Assembly: GCA_016713025.1 (NCBI GenBank)
Contig: JADJPZ010000004.1
Coordinates: forward strand, 1,674,001 to 1,738,000
Reading direction: 5' to 3'
Length of the DNA: 64,000 nt
Source of the DNA: Saprospiraceae bacterium
Lineage (GTDB): Bacteria; Bacteroidota; Bacteroidia; Chitinophagales; Saprospiraceae
Shown: one piece after another, positions 46,231 to 54,532 of the stretch
How the letters are laid out: each line of letters opens with the position of its first letter
Position numbering within the stretch: the stretch's first letter is position 1
Made by a program: the position numbers and the translations under genes
The notes under the pieces: model-generated
Told to the model about the DNA's origin: nothing
Databases searched by the model: none
What the model saw: the letters and a program-made list of their open reading frames with translations, nothing else

Positions 46231-46710
46231 ATGCTCTCAAATCACAGATTATTGCTAATAGTCTCTATAATATGGGGATATTTTTCCGTGCAAGCTCAGG
46301 AATTTATGTTCAAACGTCATGAAGTTGACATCATTCCTGAATTCACTTATAATAATCATAAAAAATTTACACTATCGCCAACCTTGAGATACAGATATTT
46401 TTTCAGCAGTAAATTTGCCCTGCAAGCCAGATATACTTTTGAAAACTCCAAACATGATTTCGGTCTGTCTGGTTTATACTTTTTAAGAGATGAACAAAAA
46501 GGGCTTTTTACAGGTTTTGGTGGACATTATGATGGATTTTATGGACTTCAGCTCACAGCAACACTAGGCTTCAGACAGCAGATCAATAATAGATTTTTTA
46601 TTAATACAGAATTGGATCTCAATTATACAAAAACTGGTATTCAGTTATCGGAAAACAGAAGTAATATTTTATATTTACAACCAAAGGTAGGTATTGGAGT
46701 AAGGTTTTAG
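46231..46710 (+). CDS. Small outer membrane beta-barrel protein
   Basis: 159 residues with a signal peptide ending in SVQAQ and then eight or so amphipathic strands (TLRYRYFFSSKFALQARYTF, GLQLTATLGFRQQI, RFFINTELDLNYTKTG) closing with VGIGVRF, a normal C-terminal outer-membrane strand. No named family. The stop codon merges with a copy of the palindromic-repeat end at 46710. Confidence 0.65.
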   Translation: MLSNHRLLLIVSIIWGYFSVQAQEFMFKRHEVDIIPEFTYNNHKKFTLSPTLRYRYFFSSKFALQARYTFENSKHDFGLSGLYFLRDEQKGLFTGFGGHYDGFYGLQLTATLGFRQQINNRFFINTELDLNYTKTGIQLSENRSNILYLQPKVGIGVRF

Positions 46711-46729
46711 AGTCTGTTTAAACTTTTAT
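46710..46729 (+). repeat. Solo end of the 240-bp palindromic repeat
   Basis: GAGTCTGTTTAAACTTTTAT matches both ends of the element at 8530-8769 (GAGGATATTTAAACTTTTAT and GAGTATGTTTAAATTTTTAT). No second arm is visible. The rest of the 460-base gap to 47170 is AT-rich and otherwise empty. Confidence 0.5.
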
Positions 46730-47179
46730 GTTTGAGTGAAGTGCAATCGGTAATCCAGATTCAGAGATATACCTAGGAGCCATCCTATCTCACTGGTAAT
46801 GGGCTGAGTCATACTAATTTTACTTATTTTGCACCATGGCATTTTTATCAACCTATTAAAAAATGGAAGTCGTTCAATGAGTGTCAGAGTAACAAATAGT
46901 AGAAGTATTTTAGTTTGCCTTTTTTTTGTAGAGATAAAATGATTTAAAATTAAAAAAGATGAATTGCTATTGATTGTTTTTTTATAAAAAAATAATCACA
47001 CCGAGTTCATTATTCCAGGTATTACAATAGTCGGATATGAATTTTTTAAATATGAAAGGATTTTTTAAAATATACTTTGCATTACACTTACTTTATATAT
47101 TTAACAAGTTGATATTATAAAATTTACATTAAGTTAATATTAAGTCTTCAATTTTGCGGTCATAATTTTTGTGTTTTTG

Positions 47180-48043
47180 ATGTCAAAAAGAAAAGTCGAA
47201 GTATTAATAATTAGCGATATACACCTTGGTACATATGGGTGTCACGCCAAAGAACTGCTTACATACCTAAAAAGCGTAGATCCGGATATTTTGGTCTTGA
47301 ACGGAGACATCATCGATATATGGAATTTTTCAAAAAGCTATTTTCCTAAATCTCATATGCATGTTTTGCGTCAAATTTTGAAAATGGCCGAAAACGGTAC
47401 CAAAACATACTACATCACCGGAAATCATGATGAAGCCTTAAGGAAATACTCTGGAACTAAACTAGGCAATTTCATATTGGATGACAAACTGATTCTTGAT
47501 CTCGAATATCAAAAGATATGAATATTTCATGGTGATGTATTTGATGCTACGACCAAAGGTTGGGCACGGATTATAGCTAAGTTAGGTGGAAAGGGATATG
47601 ACATTTTAATCTTGATGAACAGACTGATAAATGATGTTCTGAGATATTTTGGGAAGGAGAAAATCAGTTTTTCAAAAAGAGTTAAAAAAAGTGTCAAAAA
47701 AGCTGTCAGTTGGATCAATAATTTTGAAGAGACAGCTTCCATACTGGCAATAGATCAAAAATACAATGTGGTCATCTGCGGGCATATCCACCAGCCTCAG
47801 GATAAAACCATAGAAACTCCTGAAGGCAATGTGAGATATCTCAATAGTGGAGATTGGGTGGAAAATTGTACAGCTCTGGAATATGAAAACGGTCAATGGA
47901 GCATCTATAAACATCCGGAAAGACTACCCGATCTGGTACACAATGAGATGATTTTTGACGAAATAGATGAAGTTTTTGACCTTAAAACCTTTAATATCCA
48001 TTCTATATATGAAAATACTTTATTCAGTACAAGCCACAGGTAA
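47180..48043 (+). pseudogene. LpxH-like UDP-diacylglucosamine diphosphatase family phosphoesterase, in-frame TGA
   Basis: A calcineurin-type phosphoesterase of the UDP-2,3-diacylglucosamine diphosphatase family. Motifs are ISDIHLGTYGCHA, LNGDIIDIW, TGNHDE, then after the stop IFHGDVFD, ICGHIHQP and YLNSGDWVEN. The reading frame is continuous except for a TGA at 47519-47521 between QKI and IFHGD, where homologues usually have a Trp (TGG). So a single G-to-A change breaks it, not an indel. I start at ATG 47180. The 3' end overlaps the glycosyltransferase start by 35 bases. TGA is used as a normal stop elsewhere here, so recoding is unlikely. Confidence 0.8.
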
Positions 48044-49036
48044 TGGCCATATCAGTCGTGCACATCAGTTGTATCCATATCTGTGCGAACTGGGAAGTGT
48101 TGACATTTTACTGAGTGGCTCTAATGCGACTTTAAAAATGGATATTCCTGTGAAGTACACCGCACATGGAATCAGCCTGTTTTACAGTCAGTGTGGTGGT
48201 CTTGATTATTTGCAAACATGGAAAAATTTTAAATTTTCCAGAGTGATAAAAGAAGCCAAAGATCTCCCTGTGGAAAACTACGATCTGGTCATCAACGATT
48301 TTGATCATATCACTGCAAGAGCCTGCAATGATAAAAAAATACTATCGGTACAGTTTGGACATCAGGGCAGTTTTATGTCTGCAAGTACTCCACGACCAAA
48401 AACAAAAAGCTTTATGGGAGAGTGGATTTTAAAAAATTATGCCCCAGCAACGCACTATGTTGGGTTACATTTTGACAGATATGATGAGTTTATCTTTCCT
48501 CCTGTCATTAAAGACATCTTTTGAATGCAGTACCTCAGGATCATGGACACATCACTGTATATCTACCTTCATATGATAAAGTGTGTCTTGAAACAACTTT
48601 CAAAAAGGTCGCACCGTTAGAAATTCATTGGTTTGTGAAAGATATTACTGAGCCTTTTACAGACGGCAACATCCGATATTTTCCGGTGAATCAAAAATAC
48701 TTTAATGAAAGCCTGATACATTGCCATGGCTTGATTACAGGAGGTGGCTTTGAAACCCCTGCTGAAGCATTATATTTAGGTAAAAAACTTATGACTATCC
48801 CAATTAAAGGTCAATATGAACAGGAGTGTAATGCAGCTGCTTTGGAAAAGATGGGAGTAACAAAAATTAACAAGCTGGATCAGTCCGCTGAATCAACTTT
48901 CTTTCATTGGCTGCAAGAGCCTGGTAATAATATTAAAATAGTAGCTAACAATATCAAGGAGACCCTAAACTATATTTTAGGACTACAGCCATCAGAAACA
49001 GATACTAAAACAAGCAAACAATTAATAATATATTAA
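48009..49036 (+). pseudogene. GT-B glycosyltransferase (MurG/MJ1255-like), single frameshift
   Basis: A glycosyltransferase with the MKILYSVQATGNGHISRAHQ N-terminus (the G-x-GHxxR motif of MurG-like enzymes) and, in the second part, the nucleotide-binding HGLITGGGFETPAEALYLGK and KGQYEQECNAAAL. The frame is broken at a T4 run (48519-48522). One more T joins VIKDIF to LNAVPQDHGHITVYLPS and gives about 343 residues. It is paired with the phosphoesterase before it, which itself is interrupted. The product is unknown; an envelope glycolipid is a reasonable guess. Confidence 0.8.
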
Positions 49037-49098
49037 TAATTAATAAACAATCAATTAATACAGTTTTATGACCTTTGACATAAGAAACAACTGTAATT

Positions 49099-50061
49099 AT
49101 GACAAGGTTTTTATACTTAGCGTTCATCTTTTTATGCATTCCAGGCATCTTAGTCCAATCCGAAAAACTTCCATATTCTAATCCTGGAAAATTTAAATCG
49201 TTGGCAGAAGACATCATCATTTCAGAAAAAATCGAATATGGTGCTTTAACATTGATCAGCTACAATACATGGGGCTTGCCAATAAGCCTTAACGGTCACG
49301 ATCAGGAGAGAAGGTTTGCCGATGTATCCGAAAACTTGCTTAAAGAAGAGCCGGATATTCTGATGCTGCAGGAAACATTTCATACTTCAATAAGACAAAA
49401 AATCACATCTTCGTTATCAGGCAAATACTACAGTTACACTGATTATAGAAAAAATCGTCAAATTATACCCTTTATCAACATAGACTGCCACGGAGGACTG
49501 ATGACTTTGAGTAAATATCCGATTGTTGAAGAAAAATTCTTTCCTTTTCCAATATCTAAAGAAACATCATTTATCGAAAAAACAGGAGCAAAAGGATTTC
49601 TTATATCCAAAATAAAATTTGGTAAAGAAAATATCTATGTTTTGAATACGCACCTTTATGCGGGTCATAATGATAAGGCTGAAATGCAAAGAAAACTACA
49701 AATGGAAATTATCCATAAAACGTTGCATGAACTGGATCTCGAAAGTGAAACATTGATATTAGCAGGTGACTTTAATGTACATCATCCTTGCGTGGCACCC
49801 TCTATAGTGTATGACTATATTACCAAAGAATTGAATTATACCGACTCAAAACCTGAAATTACAGAAGAAGACTATACAATGGATCATGTAAGTAATCCAT
49901 TCGTATCAGATAAAGAGCCCAGGACAAAATTGGACTATATATTTACTTCCAAAGCTTTTTCAGACAACTATGCAGTTGTCAGACAAGCCAGAACAATGAC
50001 TCACCATAAACCATTTTCAGACCATTTTGGATGGAAGGTGGAAGTGAGGAGGAAAGGTTAA
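49099..50061 (+). CDS. Secreted endonuclease/exonuclease/phosphatase-family protein (sphingomyelinase-like)
   Basis: 320 residues with a signal peptide (FLYLAFIFLCIPGILVQ). The DNase I-like fold has all metal and catalytic motifs: SYNTWGLP, LMLQETF (Glu), VLNTHLYAG (His), LAGDFNVH (Asp/Asn), KLDYIF and FSDHFGWK (His). The set is closest to neutral sphingomyelinases and related phosphodiesterases, plausible in Bacteroidota, which make sphingolipids. A secreted nuclease is the alternative. It is complete. Confidence 0.8.
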   Translation: MTRFLYLAFIFLCIPGILVQSEKLPYSNPGKFKSLAEDIIISEKIEYGALTLISYNTWGLPISLNGHDQERRFADVSENLLKEEPDILMLQETFHTSIRQKITSSLSGKYYSYTDYRKNRQIIPFINIDCHGGLMTLSKYPIVEEKFFPFPISKETSFIEKTGAKGFLISKIKFGKENIYVLNTHLYAGHNDKAEMQRKLQMEIIHKTLHELDLESETLILAGDFNVHHPCVAPSIVYDYITKELNYTDSKPEITEEDYTMDHVSNPFVSDKEPRTKLDYIFTSKAFSDNYAVVRQARTMTHHKPFSDHFGWKVEVRRKG

Positions 50062-50153
50062 AGTTTATAATAGTTCAGCAGATTTAATATTAATTAATAT
50101 GTAAATAATCGCATCATGAGTTAAACTTTCAGATTACGCTCAATTTATTATTG

Positions 50154-50161
50154 TATTTTTG
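50154..50161 (+). promoter_or_regulatory. TATTTTTG -7 box of the mini-kinase
   Basis: Matches TAnnTTTG and lies 18 bases before the ATG at 50180, giving a leader of roughly ten bases. The -33 element is unclear. Confidence 0.4.
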
Positions 50162-50179
50162 CATTCAAAATAATTTCAA

Positions 50180-50701
50180 ATGGATAAAAAATATCCTAAA
50201 ACGCTATCATCAGGTGCAAACAATACAGTAATTGCTTTGTCAGAAACTGAAGCTGGAAAATTATTTTTTGAGAATACAAGATCGGAGATAGGTTCGGAAG
50301 CAGAAAAAATGAAATTTGCAAACAAAATCAACAACCTTGTAGTAAAGTTTGTCCGCTTAGACTTATTAGCAGATGATACGGAAGTATTAGTGATGGAAAG
50401 GTTATATCCGATAGATTTTAGAGCATTTGAATTTGAAAGGAGGCAATTGATATTCGAAGTATTTGAAGATGAATTGACGCAACTTCACCAAAATGGTTTC
50501 GTACATCGTGATATACGAAGACCGTCAGATATGCCAGGTTTTTCATTTGACAATGTATTTATGACTGATCAAGGTATCAGATTGATTGATGTGGGCATAT
50601 CAGCACTCAGAAATCAGGTTGGTGATAAGTTGTTTGACAAATTTGTCACACAGGAAATCAATGAATTAAAAGCTTTTGAAACTTTTTTTATAAATCGGTA
50701 A
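50180..50701 (+). CDS. Miniature protein-kinase-like protein
   Basis: 173 residues, about two thirds of a normal kinase domain, yet with most landmarks in order. There is a short Gly-Ala-Asn-Asn loop (TLSSGANNTVIAL), Lys27 in AGKLFF, a helix-C Glu near 40, hinge VMERL (71-75), HRD (109-111), Asn125 in SFDNVFM and DVG (137-139) in place of DFG. The catalytic loop HRDIRRPSDMPGFSFDN is about nine residues longer than usual. The substrate lobe after DVG is almost absent (35 residues). It could be a small phosphotransferase or a pseudokinase. There is no signal or membrane segment. It stands alone. Confidence 0.6.
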   Translation: MDKKYPKTLSSGANNTVIALSETEAGKLFFENTRSEIGSEAEKMKFANKINNLVVKFVRLDLLADDTEVLVMERLYPIDFRAFEFERRQLIFEVFEDELTQLHQNGFVHRDIRRPSDMPGFSFDNVFMTDQGIRLIDVGISALRNQVGDKLFDKFVTQEINELKAFETFFINR

Positions 50702-50711
50702 GTTGAATCAT

Positions 50712-50835
50712 TTACTTCTTCATGCCATTGGGTGCCAAAAAAAGATCTTTACCAGCTATGTCTTCCCACTTGTAAAACTGGAAAGTCCCATCGGTGCTCA
50801 TAGCCACAAAAAGGCCATTTTTAAATTTCACTCCG
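50712..50835 (-). pseudogene. 3' remnant of a phytase-like gene
   Basis: On the minus strand an open stretch of about 40 codons ends in TAA (plus 50712-50714). It reads GVKFKNGLFVAMSTDGTFQF, YKWEDIAG, KDLFLAP. This matches the last strand and tail of beta-propeller (3-)phytases, where GLFVAMSTD and FYxWEDIAG are diagnostic. Nothing of the 5' part is present, and the frame closes just past the junction at about 50835. The assignment rests on memory of the family motif. Confidence 0.55.
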
Positions 50836-50979
50836 AAGTGGAGATTTTATGTAGAAGCCAATAACCTTACCAATCAACCACTCAGATATTATCAGGGCAT
50901 CTCAGAAAGAACATATCAGGAAGAATACTACAACGTGCGTATAAATGCAGGTATAAAGTTTGACTTTTTCGGGAAGTGA
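50836..50979 (+). pseudogene. 3' remnant of a TonB-dependent receptor gene
   Basis: 48 codons ending in TGA: KWRFYVEANNLTNQPLRYYQ, then ERTYQEEYYN and INAGIKFDFF. This is the standard last two strands of a TonB-dependent outer membrane receptor, including the YYN motif and the final F. The plug, barrel and signal are missing. It abuts the phytase remnant on the opposite strand with no spacer. Confidence 0.75.
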
Positions 50980-50989
50980 TTTAAAAATC

Positions 50990-51017
50990 ATTCGAAATTC
51001 GTCATTCGAAATTCGTC
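50990..51017 (+). repeat. Tandem 14-bp duplication
   Basis: ATTCGAAATTCGTC occurs twice head to tail, right after the receptor remnant. Each unit contains the palindrome ATTCGAAT-like ATTCGAAATTCG. It may mark a recombination or slippage event at the scar. Confidence 0.7.
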
Positions 51018-51165
51018 GTTAATTATATTGTGGCTTTAATAAAAATCTGATTATCGTAATGATGGTCAGGTTTATTTTTTATTTTTAATGTATCATCAAG
51101 TAATTTTAGCGAATATTTGAAACTATAATCGGAATTTTTACGTTTATCTATGCAAATATCTATAA

Positions 51166-51798
51166 ATGGAGTTAAATCCTGAAACAACTTTTAATGTTGC
51201 GGACATTCCGATAACACATGCTATCTTAGCTTCATCTTTATCAGATTATGCACGGGTCAATGACAAAATTGCTTACATGGTAGAAAAAGGTGAATTGACA
51301 AAGGTACAGCGTGGTTTATATGTATTTACTAACTCGAAAAATAAAAACAACTATATAAATTATAACATAGCTAATATTATTTATGGTCCTTCCTATGTCA
51401 GTCGTTTTTCAGCACTCAGTTACTATGGTCTCTTATCTGAGCATACCGTTGCTATCGAGTCTATGGCTTTGAGCCGTTATAGAGAATACCATACTTCGGT
51501 CGGCAATTTTACCTATTTTCACTCAGCAAGAGATACATTTTCTATAGGTATTAATTCATTTAATAAAGACCAATATACTTCTTTCCTCATGGCTACACCT
51601 GAGAAAGCCCTTTGTGATCTTATTTGGTCAGAAAAATCACTACCCATAAGATCTTTGGATGATATCGTCTTTTATTTGGAAGAAGATCTGAGGTTGGATA
51701 TGTCTTTTTTCAAAGAAGCGGATACTTCTATTTTTACACAATGTCAGATGATGGGAAATAAAAAAAATGAAATAGGTTTACTATTAAAATTAAAATAA
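51166..51798 (+). CDS. abiEi: AbiEi-type antitoxin
   Basis: 210 residues, the antitoxin of a type IV AbiE system. The N-terminal winged helix-turn-helix (SLSDYARVNDKIAYMVEKGE, then KVQRGLYVF) binds the operon promoter. The C-terminal AbiEi domain continues with GPSYVSRFSALSYYGLLSE and TPEKALCDLIW. It is co-oriented with the toxin, 9 bases apart. AbiE systems act in phage abortive infection and plasmid stabilisation. Confidence 0.87.
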   Translation: MELNPETTFNVADIPITHAILASSLSDYARVNDKIAYMVEKGELTKVQRGLYVFTNSKNKNNYINYNIANIIYGPSYVSRFSALSYYGLLSEHTVAIESMALSRYREYHTSVGNFTYFHSARDTFSIGINSFNKDQYTSFLMATPEKALCDLIWSEKSLPIRSLDDIVFYLEEDLRLDMSFFKEADTSIFTQCQMMGNKKNEIGLLLKLK

Positions 51799-51807
51799 TT
51801 CTTTATC

Positions 51808-52641
51808 ATGATAAAAGAATGGTTTGACTCATATAATGCAAAGACACAAGACGAAATCTCTAAAGCAAAAAGAGAAATTATTCAATACATTACATTGGCT
51901 GGGCTTTCACGAAGTGATTTTTTTTCAAAAGCATCATATTACGGTGGCACTGCTTTGAGAATGCTGTATGGTTTGCCTCGATTCTCAGAAGATATCGACT
52001 TTTCCTTAAATTATTCTGATCCTAATTTTACGCTTCAGGATTACTTCCCATATATTGAGAAAGAATGTATTCTGCATGGTCTCGAAGTTGATTTGTCCAT
52101 CAAAGAAAAAGTAGAGCCAAATGATGTCGAATCAGCCTTTTTAAAAGACAATACAGAATGGAATATTTTGACAGTAAACCAAAAGTTTGCACCTACTATC
52201 AAAATAAAAGTAGAAATTGACCGAAACCCGCCATTATCGTTCGAGACTGAACCAAAACTCATCATCAGACCCTTTTCATTTTATGTCAAAACTTTTAAAG
52301 AGCCCTATTTATTTGCCGGTAAAATGCATGCTTTGCTATTTAGAGAATGGAAAACCAGAGTTAAGGGAAGAGATTGGTATGATTTTGAATGGTATATAAA
52401 AAGAGGAACAACTTTATCTCTGAGTCACTTACAATCAAGAGCAATACAAAGTAATCATTTACCTAAAGATACAATATTGGATAAAGAAATTTTATCGCAA
52501 CTGCTTGTGGAGAAGATTTCAAGAACTGATATAGAAAACGCTTTGTACGACATCAAAAGATTCATCCAAAACCCAAAAGAACTCGATATCTGGTCAAAAC
52601 AATACTTCCTGGATTTAGTCAGCATGATGAAGGTGGTGTAG
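51808..52641 (+). CDS. abiEii: AbiEii nucleotidyltransferase toxin
   Basis: 277 residues, DUF1814-type nucleotidyltransferase. The NTase motif YYGGTALRMLYGLPRFSEDIDFSL (shown in part: GGTALR and SEDIDFSL) carries the GS/GG motif and two Asp; further motifs are IKVEID and HALLFREWKTRVKGRDWYD. It transfers nucleotides to target RNAs such as tRNA acceptor ends in related toxins (MenT). It is complete and intact, with its antitoxin directly upstream. Confidence 0.9.
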   Translation: MIKEWFDSYNAKTQDEISKAKREIIQYITLAGLSRSDFFSKASYYGGTALRMLYGLPRFSEDIDFSLNYSDPNFTLQDYFPYIEKECILHGLEVDLSIKEKVEPNDVESAFLKDNTEWNILTVNQKFAPTIKIKVEIDRNPPLSFETEPKLIIRPFSFYVKTFKEPYLFAGKMHALLFREWKTRVKGRDWYDFEWYIKRGTTLSLSHLQSRAIQSNHLPKDTILDKEILSQLLVEKISRTDIENALYDIKRFIQNPKELDIWSKQYFLDLVSMMKVV

Positions 52642-52719
52642 TGCTTTTGCTTTGTTTGTCAAAAACAGTGAATGCAATCTGCCTACTTCTAAGAGACAAA
52701 AACTTCAGACAAACCCTTA

Positions 52720-52897
52720 AACCCGCATTATGCATTAGAAAATCTATTACATGCCGAAATACCTGCAAAATAAGGCTCCGCCGCGGCGGATAATTTTCAC
52801 TCACTCACCATAGTGGTGACTATGATTCCCTCATGAAAATCCTTATTTTATTGGTCTTTCGACATTCATTACGAAGTTCTAACGCATAATGCGGGTT
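52720..52897. repeat. 178-bp hairpin-rich inverted repeat
   Basis: The ends are 21-base inverted copies (AACCCGCATTATGC, then A or G, then TTAGAA) with one mismatch, at 52720-52740 and 52877-52897. Inside are a second pair of arms (AAAATAAGG / CCTTATTTT), a perfect palindrome TCCGCCGCGGCGGA and a hairpin TCACCA TAG TGGTGA. No ORF and no clear target duplication. The right end touches the stop codon of the small gene at 52896-53075. The GTTAAAT at its edge resembles an integron core site, but the arms do not follow the attC order. Confidence 0.75.
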
Positions 52898-53075
52898 AAA
52901 TAAACATCATTTCCTGAAGTGAGTATGATTTACTTAGCTGAATTTGTAAATATTGGTGATTTTTTATCAATCTTTGGATCAAATCGAAAATTGCACCATA
53001 AGCTGCTCCAAATGAAACGCCAAGAGCTGCACCAATACCAATACCATTTCCAACATTTTTTTGTTTTACTGTCAT
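52896..53075 (-). CDS. Glycine-zipper mini-protein downstream of btrH-like gene
   Basis: 59 residues from the ATG at 53075: MTVKQKNVGNGIGIGAALGV, SFGAAYGAIFDLIQ and a polar tail QIQLSKSYSLQEMMFI. The GxGxGxxxG...GxxxG pattern is a glycine zipper, typical of small membrane-inserting peptides or pore formers. It lies 38 bases after the BtrH-like gene, on the same strand. Its stop (plus 52896-52898) is formed across the edge of the inverted repeat, so the original protein may have been longer. No family is known to me. Confidence 0.5.
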   Translation of the reverse strand: MTVKQKNVGNGIGIGAALGVSFGAAYGAIFDLIQRLIKNHQYLQIQLSKSYSLQEMMFI

Positions 53076-53113
53076 TATTTTGTATTTTTATATTTGATTA
53101 TTTTTAGGATTTC

Positions 53114-54109
53114 TTAGATAGTATTGGCTATATTTTTTAATAATTTTTCCATTGCTTTTTTCTCATTTATTGAAAGTTGTTTTAAGATATCAGAAGCCTG
53201 TTCAACATATTCTCGGTCCTTTGATTCACTTACCTGTACAAACAGTGAGGAAACTTCAGACCACATATTTGCAATATCCATAAATTCTGTATGAACTTGT
53301 TTTAAAACATTAAGTTTCACGAGATCATAACTCTCTTTTAAAAAATCTCTGTACAGATTTCTGAATAATGCACCGCCCGTGCCTGCTTTTTCCATCATCA
53401 TTGCAGACGCCTTGAATTCATTTTCAATATCTTTGCTATTATCAAACCATTTGATTATTTCTTTGCTTGTTTTTTGGATGCCTTTGTATCCAATGTTTGT
53501 AATAGGTGGATTCAGATAATCCTTTGCATTATTGCGAATAGATGTAAGAATTGCTGTTTTTAAGTCAAACTTTTTGCCAGTTTTGGTCAGCGTGTAGTAT
53601 AAGTTTTTGGATGACATAGGTCCTTTCTCTGCTCTGGCCAATGCCAAACTTTTTAAACTTGTTTTTACCTGTCCACCTTGTTGTTTGGTGTCCACCAAAA
53701 AAGCGTAGTCTTTGTCGTAGCCATATATTGCAACATAATGTCCCGCAAAATGAAAAGGTCGGGAAAAATACTCCAAATGATAACAGTCTAATTTAAGTCC
53801 AACTGCCTGACCCCGATCTATCAAATGTTTTACAGCGTCCCAAGCCTTTTGAGTTGAAGCTGTTTCATTTACTGTCAATTCCAGGTTTAGATTTTTGGCA
53901 ATATTATGAGTCAACAGATCTGTCTTGATTCTACCACCAATAAATGGGAAGTCCATTGTTTTCATATTCCAAAAAACAAAACCAAGCCCTTCTCCGAGCC
54001 CAAAAAGCATGGGTTCGGAAAGTTCTATATCAAGCTGTCGCAGTAGGGTGCCTGTTGCAGTCGTTTCACAATGTTGTCCTTCAAATGGTTTTATGTTTTC
54101 AAAATTCAT
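53114..54109 (-). CDS. BtrH_N/DUF4872 acyltransferase-like protein
   Basis: 331 residues. The N-terminal half is the BtrH_N domain, a papain-like fold related to C39 peptidases: GQHCETTATGTLLRQL with the nucleophile Cys14, then SEPMLFGLGEGLGFVFW, and HFAGHYVAIYG (His124) with an Asp in FLVDT. The C-terminal half (about 150-331) matches the DUF4872 helical type. BtrH from butirosin synthesis transfers an aminoacyl side chain from an acyl carrier protein to an aminoglycoside. Here no carrier protein or sugar genes are near, so the substrate is open. It is preceded by VOC and GNAT genes on the same strand. Confidence 0.75.
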   Translation of the reverse strand: MNFENIKPFEGQHCETTATGTLLRQLDIELSEPMLFGLGEGLGFVFWNMKTMDFPFIGGRIKTDLLTHNIAKNLNLELTVNETASTQKAWDAVKHLIDRGQAVGLKLDCYHLEYFSRPFHFAGHYVAIYGYDKDYAFLVDTKQQGGQVKTSLKSLALARAEKGPMSSKNLYYTLTKTGKKFDLKTAILTSIRNNAKDYLNPPITNIGYKGIQKTSKEIIKWFDNSKDIENEFKASAMMMEKAGTGGALFRNLYRDFLKESYDLVKLNVLKQVHTEFMDIANMWSEVSSLFVQVSESKDREYVEQASDILKQLSINEKKAMEKLLKNIANTI

Positions 54110-54124
54110 TTTCTGTCAGTGTTT

Positions 54125-54496
54125 TTACTCTGAGATTATTAGGTAATAATTATCAATATCTTTAAGAATGAATTGCTGTTGCCCTGAATTTGTGTTCAAA
54201 TGAAGTTTTTGTTCAATGACAAGGTTTAAATTAACTGCCTTATTCCAAATATTCTTTAAATCCGAAACCCTAAAATATAAAATTAGTCCATTACCGATGG
54301 TAATGTTGGGGTCTCTCATTGTTGGGTGGTCATGTTCTTCCCAACGGTGAAGACATAATATTACAGTCCCGTTTTTATCTGCTAACATTTCAAAATTGCC
54401 GCCACCGTGAGTGCTTTTTAGGTTCAATAAGTCTTGATACCATTTTGAACTTTTGTCAACGTCTTTTACAGCAATTATTGTTTCTAATCTTGTCAT
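54125..54496 (-). CDS. VOC-superfamily (glyoxalase/bleomycin resistance-like) protein
   Basis: 123 residues with two beta-alpha-beta-beta-beta units: TRLETIIAVKDVDKSSKWYQDLLNL at the start (in part) and the second half GLILYFRVSDLKNIWNKAV. The metal ligands of a glyoxalase are not all evident, so an antibiotic-binding or unrelated VOC role is possible. It ends 15 bases before the BtrH-like gene, probably in one transcript. Confidence 0.8.
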   Translation of the reverse strand: MTRLETIIAVKDVDKSSKWYQDLLNLKSTHGGGNFEMLADKNGTVILCLHRWEEHDHPTMRDPNITIGNGLILYFRVSDLKNIWNKAVNLNLVIEQKLHLNTNSGQQQFILKDIDNYYLIISE

Positions 54497-54532
54497 TCAA
54501 ATGGTTTAAAGTTATTATTGAATTTAGCCATT

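Noticed and set aside
47519..47521. TGA read as tryptophan or selenocysteine
   Set aside because: TGA ends several intact genes here (for example ytxJ and mnmD), so the code is standard. The site matches a Trp rather than a catalytic Cys, and no SECIS-like hairpin was seen.
52719..52905. Integron attC site at the hairpin-rich repeat
   Set aside because: A GTTAAAT core-like heptamer is at the edge, but the arms carry AACCCGC outside and TTAGAA inside, the reverse of the attC arrangement. No integrase gene or series of such sites is in the window.
52919..53107. A 62-codon plus-strand ORF
   Set aside because: It is the antisense shadow of the glycine-zipper gene, whose minus-strand codon use and position after the BtrH-like gene are more convincing.
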